Part shown: positions 31,275 through 41,573 of the stretch, in pieces
How the letters are laid out: the number at the start of each line of letters is the position of its first letter
How positions within the stretch are numbered: position 1 is the stretch's first letter
Assembly: GCA_026120035.1 (NCBI GenBank)
Contig: JALRME010000003.1
Span: forward strand, 372,001-436,000
Length of the DNA: 64,000 nucleotides
Direction of reading: 5' to 3'
DNA from: Coleophoma eucalyptorum
Lineage: Eukaryota > Ascomycota > Leotiomycetes > Helotiales > Dermateaceae
The notes under the pieces: generated by a model
Databases searched by the model: none
The model's input: the letters and a program-made list of their open reading frames with translations, nothing else
Told to the model about the DNA's origin: nothing
Position numbers and translations under genes: made by a program

Positions 31275-33750
31275 ATGGATCCGTTGACCGGCCATCCCGC
31301 AATGGCTGAAGGAGAGGGTGGAGAGGGCGATAATTTGACATACGAGCTTCCAACAGAGGATAGCCAGGAGGAAGATGAAGATGGGGAGGAAAGTGAAAGA
31401 GACCAGGAAGCTTTCATTGAGCGATTCCTTGCAGCTCAAGAGGAAGAGGAGGAGGACGACGACGAAGAAGAAGAAGATGACGATGATGGTAATCTGAACA
31501 TCGACCGACGAATATGACAGATTTTTGCTAATACTGTAAGGTGATGAGCCGCGGTATACTGAGATACAGGTACAAATTCAAGGAGACGACGACGGCGCCG
31601 AGCCAGACCAGGAGAGAAGTGAGCCGCCCTTCCTGTTTACCTTTACCCATATTGTCCTGCTTATTTTCCGATTCGCAGTCGCTCGTCAACGGAGACAAGT
31701 CATGCGTCTGTTGCAACACACTGCCATCGGAAGACTATTCCAATTTTCAGCCGACGACGACGACGACGAAGATTATGAAGATGACGACGACAGGATAGGT
31801 CACATGTGGCGTCGTAGGAGGAGGAGAGCTCGTCCAGATCCAGACCGATTCCCTAAAGTACCGAGTGATATTGGGACAGAACTCATGAATTCCGGGACGT
31901 TTGGTGTCAACGATGTGGTGTCTAATAACGCAGCTTCCGAGGATGGACTTCGAAAGCGAAAGAGACTGGCGAGAAGAATACTTGACCGAGAGCTAGCAGT
32001 GGACTCAGAGTATCGTCAAAAAATCAATAGAAGGATTATGGCACAGGTAATGGCTGATTGACTTGATTGGAGATCTATCCGCTGATTCTACTTCAACCAG
32101 GGAATGATTCCTACCTGTACAGACATGGTGATTCATTACGATCAGCCTGTTTATTCTGGCCAGTTCTCTGATGATGGCAACTTTTTCTTTTCGGTTAACA
32201 AGGACTTCCGTGTGCGAATGTATGATACATCAAACCCATACAAGTGGCGTTACTATAAGACGGTGGAGTACCCATTCGGTCAATGGACATTGACCGATGC
32301 GTCTCTCAGTCCTGATAACAAATACCTAGCGTACACATCTATCCGAAGCACGGTTTGTCTTGCGCCTACCGATCCCAATGACATGGGAGATCCATACAAC
32401 TTAGACCTTGCCGACAGAGGTAATGGGACAGGGAACAACGGTAGAGCAAGATTCGGTGGCTCTTTTGGAATTTGGTCAATTCGCTTCTCTGGTGACGGTC
32501 GGAATCTTGTTGCAGGCACAACAGGTGGTTCAATTGTTGTCTACGATATTGAATCTCGTCGTACAACTAGTCGAATATTTGGCCATGAAGAAGATGTGAA
32601 TGCTGTTTGCTTTGCAGATAAATCTTCACCTCATATCTTATACTCAGGTTCTGACGACACGACTTTGAAAGTCTGGGATACGCGGAGTATGGGAGATAGT
32701 CGCGAAGCGGGAGCTTTTGTAGGTCATATCGAGGGTCTGACATATATCGATAGTAAGGGTGACGGTCGTAAGTATTCTAGATAAGATTGCAACCAAGGGG
32801 TTCTCGCTAACTCTTATCAGGCTACATCTTGAGTAATGGTAAGGACCAGAGCATGAAGCTGTGGGATCTCCGCATGGTTATGTCTCCGTCGGACTTCACA
32901 GCTCTACGACCAAGCAGGAGAATTGAGTCTCACTTCGACTATAGATGGGGAACATATGATGATGACGACGTACGTTTCTTGGTTATCTAAATTTCCACAC
33001 TGAGCTCTAAACCCTTCGCTATTCGATCACTTGAGACGACTTAAACTAATGTTTAATTGTACTAGTGGTATGCTCATCCGAATGACAACAGTGTGGTACG
33101 TGTTGATCCCTAGTATTCAAACTTGACTTCAATTGCACTTGGTTCTTTGAATGTGAGCGTTGTTGAGAACTAGGTATTGATAACTTGAAATTATAGGTTA
33201 CTTTTCGTGGCGGCCATCGAATTTTGAGGACTCTAATAAGATGTCATTTCTCGCCTCCAGATTCCACAAACTCTCGTTACGTCTATACAGGTAGTGAAGA
33301 TGGCAAGGTATATATATACAATCTGGATGCGACTCTTGCCGGCATAGTTGATGTCTACGGTGCTACAAAGGATACCAGGCCTATGCACGAATTCATGAGG
33401 GGTTATGACGACGATGAAGACATTACACATTCCAGATGGAAGACTTGCGTCAGAGATGCGAGCTGGCATCCGAACGCACCCATAATTGCAGGCAAGTTAA
33501 ATTGACAACCTTCAACTCGATAAAGATTAACATTTCTTCAGCTTCCGCTTGGAGTGGTTATGGAATGTCTACGGGGACGTGTACTGTGCACTCGTGGAAC
33601 GACGGCGCAAAAGAAGACGAGGCAGAACCGAAGATGGGCCTTAGAGTCAACCAGAAATTGGAGAGGGATCCTAATTTCTACGAAGATGAATCACCTAGGC
33701 GCATGACTCCCAGTTTGCGGGCTCAGGCCCTGAGAAGATTCATGCGCTAA
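31275..33750 (+). CDS. DCAF11: WD40-repeat protein of the DCAF11/LEC14B family
   Basis: Likely substrate receptor of a CUL4-DDB1 ubiquitin ligase, by family. Eight exons: 31275-31488, 31541-31618, 31679-32046, 32101-32767, 32821-32969, 33066-33095 (30 nt), 33197-33491, 33542-33750; 669 residues. A very acidic N-terminus (EEEEEDDDEEEEDDDDG) is followed by RRQVMRLLQ and LARRILDREL, then WD repeats starting at IHYDQPVYSGQFSDDGNFF and continuing through GIWSIRFSGDGRNLVAGTTG, HILYSGSDDTTLKVWD, YILSNGKDQSMKLWD, YVYTGSEDGKVYIYNL and a divergent ending. Intron 7 (33492-33541) uses a GC donor with the full AG|GCAAGT consensus. Intron 2 (31619-31678) is 60 bp with no in-frame stop, so its retention would insert 20 hydrophobic residues. 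Confidence 0.9.
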
Positions 33751-33966
33751 AATTGTGGCAAGGTCATAAATTTATAGCATGATGTGGTCATATACATAAT
33801 TGTGTACATATGTCATTGAACTAGCACGCTTCAATGTGAAAATGTATGTGTATTTGTTGCTGCTATACGGGCGGACTTTCGAAACAACAGTCGTGGATAT
33901 AGTCCTTCTCTGACCTTGACTTGCTCTAATCTAAAAACATGCAACATGGCTGATAACCACGACCAC

Positions 33967-35859
33967 CTATTCCCCAGAGTAATCGATCATGCCATTTGAA
34001 GACTGCATGCCGCTTAGTGGCTCAATGTCATACCCCAGCAGGTTTGTGAAGGACATAGCCTGGCTCAACGGTGCATCTGCATTCGATGTGCAAATACTAT
34101 TTATGTTTGTGTAACTCTGCTTCTTGCTGCCTGAGAAGTTCGAGACATTGTCCGACCAAGGTTCTTCTAGCAACAAGCGTGAAATATCCATATCTCCAAG
34201 ACTGCCAGAGAAGGGTGCCACAATCCCCTCATTCCAGTCGATTGGTTGTGAGAAAGAGAGATGATCGGTGGATGTCAGCACCCCCGGCTGTTCTGGCATC
34301 GGCGGAAAGCTATCTCTCATGATGGCTGGCTGGACTTGATTTTGCTGAGAGAGTGTGCTCGGAACGCTCTTTCCGGGGTCCGCTGATATCATCTGCTGAA
34401 TTCTCAGGTGCTCACGACTTGAAGGGTTCAAAAGGGAGGACAAATCAGCAGTCTCTGATTTTTCCTTTTCTTTTTCCCTTTCCTTTTCTTTATCAGGCTC
34501 AGCTGTACGCGAGTGATCTTTCTCGGTCAAGTCTTCCGCATGGCTAAATTTTTCTGGAAACTTGTTGCGAAAACGGTCTCGCAGATCAGTGGGAGTTCTG
34601 TCTTGTAATTGGAACCTTGGGTCTCGTTGTATCTTTGTCCACTGCGTGCCGTAGCATTTATAACCCTCTAAGATTTGTCTATCATCCTTCTCAGAGAAAA
34701 GCCTCCGTCCTCGGCGTTGAGACATCCGAAAAGGACCCTCGATACCAAGGCTAGCAAGGTCATCCAGGTTTTTTCGATGGTTCCCTCTCTTCCGCGTTTT
34801 CTTGCCAGTCGTGGCCTTGTTGCCAATATCTTCTGGGCCTGGTGTAGCATCTTCAGACAGGCTATCTGTGGGAATCAAAATATTTTCCGTCATAAGACTT
34901 GACCTTACTCTCGTTGAAGCATGGCCTTTGGCTGATTCCCTGCCAGGACTGGGAGAAGACTTGATGCTTTTGGTTACTTTCCCACGTAGTTCTGCCGGAC
35001 AACACGTCCGAAAGCGATCTTTAAGATCTACAGCGGTTCTATTGTTGAATGAGAACTCAGAATCGCCAAGAATATCTGCCCAACAGCCAATCCCATGCTT
35101 ATGCACACCCTTCAAAAGACTACTGGTTTCTTCCTCGGACCACCTTTTGTAAGGCTTTACTCCTTTTCTCTTGCTCCGCTTGTCCAAAGGCTGCTTGTCC
35201 TTCACCGAAGTAGCGAGAGGTGCATCTTCTGGAAATGGGTTTTCCTTTGGCTCCTTTGGACTCGCTGATACCATATTCAAACTATTCCTACCATGGCTAT
35301 CATGGAAAGAGCTCGAAGCAATAGGTGGAAACAAGGCGACCTGAGGAGGTAGCTCATGGATGCCATTAATAATTGGGGGAACTACCACTTGTTTTGTTGA
35401 CTTCTGCTTCTTCGGCAGCGGTTGCGGTAGTTGAACAAAGTCCTCCTTCGTATTGTCTATATGACGCTTCTTGGAAATGGGGTTTGTAGCACTTGCACCA
35501 CTATCATCCAGGATCTTGCGCAGAGACTGGGGTGATGTGCTTCCAAGGGCTCTATCAGTCCTAATATGCTCCTTCCGGCCGTTCTTCCTGGACTCGCTAC
35601 CATCATGGCGGCTCTCTCCATCATCGAAGGAGGAATTTATTAGGGTTGAATGTTGGGAGACGAGCTGAGAGGTGGAAGATGTTTTGTTCACGCGATGGCT
35701 TGCATCTGGTTCGAGGAGGAGGGGCCTGCCGGAGGCTTTGAGGATGTTCGGGTCTTGCAAAGGAGGAAGCTCAAGGGATGGCGTTGACAAGTAATCCTCC
35801 ACATTATCATTGTTGAGTAGAGCTAGGAGACTGGGCTCAATCGTTGCGTTCATTCTCAT
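33967..35859 (-). CDS. teb1: double-telobox Myb protein (Teb1/Tay1-like telomere-repeat binding factor)
   Basis: A single-exon gene of 630 residues. Two Myb repeats, each ending in a telobox-type third helix: residues about 236-285 (KRWSEEETSSLLKGVHKHG... ending TAVDLKDRFRTCCP) and about 384-436 (RRLFSEKDDRQILEGYKCYG... ending TPTDLRDRFRNKFP). Tandem teloboxes of this type define S. pombe Teb1 and Yarrowia Tay1, which bind TTAGGG-like double-stranded repeats; Teb1 also activates histone genes. The rest is Ser/Pro-rich with basic patches (KRSKRKG, KKTRKRGNHRK) that could serve as nuclear signals, and a run of alternating Glu/Lys (EKEREKEKEK) after the second Myb. The assignment as a telomere-repeat or TTAGGG-promoter binder is inferred from the telobox. 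Confidence 0.85.
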   Translation of the reverse strand: MRMNATIEPSLLALLNNDNVEDYLSTPSLELPPLQDPNILKASGRPLLLEPDASHRVNKTSSTSQLVSQHSTLINSSFDDGESRHDGSESRKNGRKEHIRTDRALGSTSPQSLRKILDDSGASATNPISKKRHIDNTKEDFVQLPQPLPKKQKSTKQVVVPPIINGIHELPPQVALFPPIASSSFHDSHGRNSLNMVSASPKEPKENPFPEDAPLATSVKDKQPLDKRSKRKGVKPYKRWSEEETSSLLKGVHKHGIGCWADILGDSEFSFNNRTAVDLKDRFRTCCPAELRGKVTKSIKSSPSPGRESAKGHASTRVRSSLMTENILIPTDSLSEDATPGPEDIGNKATTGKKTRKRGNHRKNLDDLASLGIEGPFRMSQRRGRRLFSEKDDRQILEGYKCYGTQWTKIQRDPRFQLQDRTPTDLRDRFRNKFPEKFSHAEDLTEKDHSRTAEPDKEKEREKEKEKSETADLSSLLNPSSREHLRIQQMISADPGKSVPSTLSQQNQVQPAIMRDSFPPMPEQPGVLTSTDHLSFSQPIDWNEGIVAPFSGSLGDMDISRLLLEEPWSDNVSNFSGSKKQSYTNINSICTSNADAPLSQAMSFTNLLGYDIEPLSGMQSSNGMIDYSGE

Positions 35860-36316
35860 CGGTTGATCATTTCGAAAGGAGTCGCTTTGGCGCGTCTCGA
35901 ACCTTTGAAGAATATCAATCTACTGTGTGAAGACTTGCGATCATAGTAGCTGCATCTGAGCATGGAAATATAAGCCAGAAATTGATTGTTTCTTGGTTAA
36001 ACGCTCTGTTATGGTTTTATGTTGACATGACGAGAACATGAACAGCGAGCTTGTCGGTCGTGTTATCGCCATCTTAGTGTAGTCAGTCTCGTATTCGTAT
36101 TAAACATAGATCCAGTTTCGGCTTACTGTGTCGCAACTATATCTACCTCAATATCTACACTCGTGCTCTAATTTTAAGTACGACCACAATCTATACCCTA
36201 CTGGTTGAGGTACCTAAGGAGGGTCTAGTTTGATTCCAAGAGGCTAAGTCAAAAACAAAAGCAAATCACCTCGATTTTATCATTGTTAAATATCTTGTAC
36301 TGTACTAGTCCTCACA
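35860..36316. promoter_or_regulatory. divergent promoter telobox gene / DUF7704 gene
   Basis: 457 bp between divergent genes; AT-rich in the middle. No further feature seen. Confidence 0.45.
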
Positions 36317-37016
36317 ATGGCGTCTATCCTTCCACCAATTCCCAAGCTCGTCTTCACTATCTTTGAACCTATCTCTTTGTAAGTCCAATCAAACTGTGTG
36401 GTTTTGCAACCGAGATCTTACACAAATATCAGGATTGCTGGAGCTGTTGCACCGTTCGTCTCTCCATCCTGGTTCATCGCTGAACAAATTCCCATGACCA
36501 AAGCGTCGAACATCTCTGATAATTCTCGTATGAGTAAGTAAATTCTTCCAGATGGTATTAAACAACACAGCCTGACTTGTGGGGTAGTTGCATTGCAACT
36601 AGGGAATATATATGGGCTTTTGGCTATGGTTGGAATAGTAAGTTGTTATCATTATGACGCGTCGTTCAAAAAGGATCAGAGTTGACAACTAACATTGTGC
36701 AGGCTGTCTTATACGCAACTACCGAAGCAAAAGTGGTCCGAAACTATGTCATTGCCTTATGGATTGCGGATATTGGGCATGTAGCTGCAACATACTATGT
36801 TCTTGGGTATGAGACATTCATAGACATTGCTAACTGGAATGCAATGACCTGGGGCAATGTGGGAGCAACCGTAAGCATGCCTATCACAATGATTTCATTA
36901 ATACTGAGTCTTCCTTCTAGGTCTTTCTCTTTCTCACGCGTACATTTTATCTGATGGGCGCCCTGGGAGCCGATCGCAAACCAGAATCGCTACAAACTGG
37001 GAAGAAAGCTCAATAG
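36317..37016 (+). CDS. DUF7704-type small integral membrane protein
   Basis: A fungal-specific membrane protein with no assigned function. Five exons: 36317-36378, 36433-36533, 36588-36637, 36703-36870, 36921-37016 (158 residues). Four hydrophobic segments can be read: about 8-32 (IFEPISLIAGAVAPFV), 60-85 (LGNIYGLLAMVGIAVLY), 98-115 (IALWIADIGHVAATYYV) and 130-145 (TVFLFLTRTFYLMGALG). The segment order and the run ALQLGNIYGLLA match the DUF7704 pattern. The basic, soluble end is short. The four introns are 50-65 bp, so no single open frame spans the gene. Confidence 0.82.
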
Positions 37017-37394
37017 ACAAGAGAATGAGAGGGCATTTACAGCTAGTAATAATAGCTATACGCCATCAATACTTTATGTATTCAGCGGCCTTTGGTACCA
37101 GGCCCAGGTTCGAAAAACCGAGTAAGGAAGTCTAGGGCGCTCCGATGTAATGTATTTGCAATGGTGCTTTTGGCCAATCAGAGCCCTTGCTGACCAAAAA
37201 TTGGGCTGCCGAAGTGAAGGCGGGACCGAGGGTCAAGCTTGCTATTGAATAATGTTGATCCATGCAGTCCGTAGACACCTTTTGATTTTGAACCACCTTG
37301 AACCACCTTCGCCATCTCTAGAAATACACTCACTTCAACCCAACCCATCCTTCGTATTCCATCCCATCTCCAACCAACCCCAGCTCCAATCAAG
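37017..37394. other. spacer upstream of MIX17
   Basis: 378 bp holding the DUF7704 3' flank and the MIX17 promoter. No further feature seen. Confidence 0.5.
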
Positions 37395-37996
37395 ATGGCT
37401 CGTCAGGGAAGATCCGGTGCCAGGGCTCCAGTTCGTCCAACTGTTGCCCCAGCTAGACCTTCTGCTCCTCAGCAACAGACCCGACCTGCGACAACCGCAG
37501 CATACCCTCCAGCAGCTCAACATGCCCCTCCTCCAGCAGCCGCTCCAGCAGCTCCTGTCCAAGGCTCATCAGGTCCGGGTCTTTTTGGCCAAATGGCCAG
37601 TACTGCAGCGTAAAGATTTGCTTCCGGAATTGCCACAATAGGAATGATTGTAAACTGACTATATATAGTGGTGTTGCTGTGGGATCTTCGATAGGACATG
37701 CCATCGGCGGCTTCTTTGGTGGTGGGTCCAGCGCTCCTGCTGAACCACAACAACAGAACCAATCTGTTGCTGCCCAGGGCCAGGCACAGGATAACAACAG
37801 CTGGGGCGCAAGAAGTTGTGAGGCAGATGCCAAGCAATTCACTAAGTGCCTCGACGATAACCAAGGGAACATGCAGATTTGCAGCTGGTACTTGGAACAA
37901 TTGGTGAGTCATCTAAGGATTTGTATTTTGGAGGAGATATAGCTAACCATACTGTGCCTCTAGAAAGCTTGCCAATCTGCTGCCAGCCAATACTAG
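37395..37996 (+). CDS. MIX17: twin-CX9C mitochondrial intermembrane-space protein MIX17 (CHCHD2/10 family)
   Basis: A Mia40-imported CHCH protein of the intermembrane space with a role in respiratory homeostasis. Exons 37395-37609, 37669-37903, 37964-37996 give 160 residues. The N-terminus is basic and Ala/Pro/Gln-rich (MARQGRSGARAPVRP), then a hydrophobic Gly-rich stretch (AGVAVGSSIGHAIGGFFGGG, residues 72-91), then the CHCH domain with Cys122-Cys132 and Cys143-Cys153, both exactly CX9C. The last intron cuts inside the second CX9C, so the third exon (11 codons including the stop) provides the final cysteine. All four redox cysteines are present. Confidence 0.95.
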
Positions 37997-38236
37997 GTTA
38001 TGGAGAGCCATGTATTCAGTGTTGTAAAATAGCATTTTCTGGTGCGGTATTGACATGGGACATGCAAAGGATTGTGTAGAGTAGTTTCAAATTTCATGAA
38101 GCACACCACTCCATATATAATAAGACAGATCTCGGCTGAATTCAGATCAAAGAACGTACCATTTACGCTGGCCGTTCTATTCCTTCAATGCGACACAAAT
38201 ATCCTTCTTGATGGCCCCAGCATCTACAGAGTTTCG

Positions 38237-40110
38237 TCAGTCTTCCTTTTTGTCCTCATCATCCTTCCTGGGCTCAAAGTTCAGCTATGGCTGTTAGTAT
38301 ATCTCAAATAGATGCAATAGCTCCAGGACTTACAGCATTGCCGTTGTAGAGTTGATGATCCTCTGGTCTTACTTCCCGATCTCTCAGTGTTCTGACATTG
38401 ATATTTGTGGTGCCAGTTGAAGCCGTTGATGTAGATGTGCCCGATGTGTCTGGATTCGTTGGGGTCGCACCGGATCCTAACAATCCCCCAAGCACACCTG
38501 TGAACATGCCAACACCCGAAGAGACCAAGCCATACCCCGCTGAGAGCCCTCTTGACACAAGGCCTGCATTGGGGGTTTCATATGCTGAAGTATACCCACT
38601 GATTGGAACGAGAATTAGTGTTGCACTTGGAGTAAGCTCAAGTGCTTGAAGGTTCTCTTCCTCGTCTGAGATAGAAATGTTCTTATTTGGTAAAGGGATT
38701 AGCATATGCTTGAATGTATATGGCACATCTACTCCTTCCTGCTTGTCGATCCAGGGTCTCACATCTTCTCGAAGCGTCGCCTGGCAGGGAAACCTTGAGC
38801 GAATGGTTGATCCATCAAAGAGTCGAACCTGTAGCGCGCACTCCTTTGCTGAAGGTTTAATGGACGATGATGCTGCCTTCACATCTTGCTCGCTTTCAGT
38901 TGGCACACCTTGACTTGCCTTTGACTGTGCTTTCCGAAGAACTTCTCGTTCCCTTCTCTCAGCCTTGTCGTCTTCAACCCGTTTCAGTATTCGTGCGCGT
39001 TCATCTCGGGCTTCCTGTTGTCGCTTTTTTTGCATCAGGGCATACTTCATGTCAGCACTTTGTTTCGAACCCTCAGGGGGTGTAGCATCTTCCATTGCTT
39101 CACGTCTGGCTTTCGCTTTTGCTGCCTTATCGGCTTTTTCTCGCGCATCTTGCTCCTTCTTGTGTGCTTCTAAACGGGCACTTCTTTCCGCAAGAAGGGC
39201 TTGGACTTCGCGAGTCCGATCTTGCCCAAGGGTAGGTGACTGCTCTTGTGACCCTTGCCCGTGATTTGTCTGAACAGGCGTCGATATCTCAACATCTGCC
39301 TGTCTTATCGGCTGAGTTGCTGTAGATGAAGCCTCTGGTGCATTATTTATTGGCTCTTGAATGGACGCTTCGCCTAGCTGCAACACATTCCTTAACCTTG
39401 AGAAGAAGTCTTCTTTTGATACTCCAGCCGCCAGATACTCTTTTAATTGCCCATTTCTAAAACCAGGTCAGCAAGACTTTGACAAAAGATGTCTCTTTTC
39501 CAAAACGCGAAATTTACCCGACTACACTAAGCAAATGGAATGAAGTAGCTATGGCTAGCTGAAATGCTGACTATATACAAAGTGCAAAGCTTGAGAAGGT
39601 GCCAGCTGAATTTTGCGTCATGAGAAGGATTATTGTGGAAAGTTTGGACTCACTGGATAACAACGACTGATAACCGGAACTTATTAGATATTGTGGAACA
39701 ATTAATATTGAGGGTGCAAGACGTACGAGTAGGTGTTTTAGGCAGAGGGAATATCGCTGCCAAGTACCCAGCTTCTGTGGAAGATGCTTTAATTCGGAGA
39801 AGTATAGTCTGTTCCACCAATGCGGTTCTCAACTGACGCAAGATTAGAAGGGTGACGCCATGGGTGGGAATTTGACCTACATATAAATCTTGGAGAAAGT
39901 CATGCTCCCAAGATCGACTCTCATCACCGTCGTCTATTCAAGAATACAAGCAAGTCAGTCATTTACCCCCAGTAGAAGTCCACAAAGCATGTCACGAGCA
40001 ATAAAGACGGCAACAAAGGAGCTTGTCGTACCTGTGACGAAGCATGCTACCAACTTGGATTCTTGCACTGCTTTAGTGATGCCACTCTGCAAATCACCTT
40101 CGTAAAACAT
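38237..40110 (-). CDS. UBX-domain protein with N-terminal thioredoxin-like (UAS-type) region; 13-nt micro-exon
   Basis: Probable Cdc48/p97 adaptor. Six exons: 40032-40110, 39881-39933, 39727-39832, 39654-39666 (13 nt), 38334-39456, 38237-38284; 473 residues. The start MFYEGDLQSGITKAVQESKL and the following LVEQTILLRI, STEAGYLAAIFPLPKTPTLVVIQNGQL form a thioredoxin-like fold of the UBXN4/UBX type. Residues about 170-270 are a charged coiled coil (KEQDAREKADKAAKAKARRE...). The UBX domain follows: ALQVRLFDGSTIRSRFPC, then PYTFKHMLIPLPNK and LELTPSATLILVP. The Gly/Thr-rich tail ends LNFEPRKDDEDKKED from the last exon. The micro-exon encodes the LVVIQ strand core; without it the frame and a conserved beta strand are lost. 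The longest intron (197 bp) follows it. Confidence 0.88.
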
Positions 40111-40413
40111 CTTTGCTTCTTGGGAATGACCGAATCTTGCGATATGTGGCTGTATCGTAGATATGAAGCTGGATTATGCTGGAATAAGGACAAATGGGAT
40201 AGGAATAGGTGGTGCATTCTATCGGTACCTGCACTTGGAGGTCAGACCCCTGCATAAAGCAGCCAATCGGTGCATGCGGCCGAATACTAAACCTAAAGCT
40301 TTTGACGGATACCGATCGATATCATCATCGCGGCCAGAAAACGCCTTTATCTACTCAGTTCGAAGTTATATGTGTTTACTACTAGGCTGCTCAAAGTCTA
40401 CACTTGAGCAAGC
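40111..40413. promoter_or_regulatory. divergent promoter UBX gene / SHY1
   Basis: 303 bp between divergent starts. No box recognised. Confidence 0.45.
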
Positions 40414-41540
40414 ATGAGAGGATCACCCTTTACCTTCCGTCAATTCCAGTCCAGCGGAATTGCGCGTATTTCCGTCCACAAATCGTTCTTCCGGCCATCG
40501 TTTTCTAGCTGTCCAGCATGTCGCCATATTTCAGCAAGCGCTCGACGACGTTCGAGGCCCGCACCACAACCTGCTGATGATCCGAATTTCATGTCCATTG
40601 TCGACAATCCCGCAACTCTTGTACGGACAGGTCGAAAGCATGGCCCCGGCCTCGTTATTCTAGGTATGGCGTTCATGCGAACATATCAGCTCAGTTTCTG
40701 ACACATGAGCAGCTCTGATACCTATCACTGCCTTCGCTCTCGGTACATGGCAAGTCCAGCGACTGGATTGGAAGTCAAAGTTAGTGGCAAAGTTTGAAGA
40801 CCGCCTAGTGAGAGATCCGCTACCACTCCCTCCGCATGTCGACCCAGCTGCGGTCAAAGACTTCGATTATCGGAGAATATATGCGACAGGCCACTTTCGA
40901 CATGATCAAGAGATGCTCATCGGACCTCGAATGCATGAAGACACCAATGGGTACTTAGTTGTCACCCCCTTAGAGAGAGAAGGTAAAGGTACTACGGTAT
41001 TGGTGAATCGAGGTTGGATACCAAAGAAGCTCAAGCTACAAAAAGACCGCCCAGACGGGCTACCCCAAGGCGAAGTCACAGTTGAGGGCTTGTTGAGAGA
41101 GCCTTGGAAGAAGAACAGGTTCACTCCAGACAATAAGCCTGAGACACAGGAATTTTTCTTCCCGGATGTTGAACAAATGGCAAGCTTGACCGGAAGCCAA
41201 GCTGTCTGGATTGAAGAGACCATGGGTATGCACTAAACCAGAATTCGGTAAATTAACTACTAACTTACATTGCCTACAGAGCCTGATCTCCTCAAATCAT
41301 GGGATCGTGAAGCCCGAGGCATACCCATTGGTAGACCTGCAGAGGTCAATCTGAGGAATAACCATACTCAGTACATATTTACGTGGTACGTCCAAAGTCG
41401 CATGCTAAGTTTAAACCCTACTAACTAGAAGGCCAAGGTATGCCCTGGCTGCAGCCACGTCCGTCATGCTGTGGATGGTGGTTAAGAAGCCTCCTGCTGA
41501 TCTGACTCGTCGTGTGCGTCAGAACAAGGAATGGTCGTGA
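40414..41540 (+). CDS. SHY1: SURF1/SHY1, cytochrome c oxidase assembly factor
   Basis: Inner-membrane protein needed for maturation of Cox1 and insertion of heme a. Exons 40414-40663, 40713-41225, 41280-41385, 41438-41540; 323 residues. The N-terminus is a mitochondrial presequence (Arg/Ser-rich, about 1-50). The first membrane segment GLVILALIPITAFALGTWQVQRL is rebuilt across intron 1 and contains the conserved GxWQ. The intermembrane part carries FDYRRIYATGHFRHDQEMLIGPR, LVNRGWIP and PDLLKSWDREARGIPIG. The second membrane segment YALAAATSVMLWMVV lies near the end. All introns are 49-54 bp; intron 2 has a clear CTACTAAC branch point. The stop lies 33 bp from the stop of the convergent CENP-T gene. 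Confidence 0.95.
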
Positions 41541-41573
41541 ATTTGCTATTAGGTAATTGATTTTCAGGCCTTC

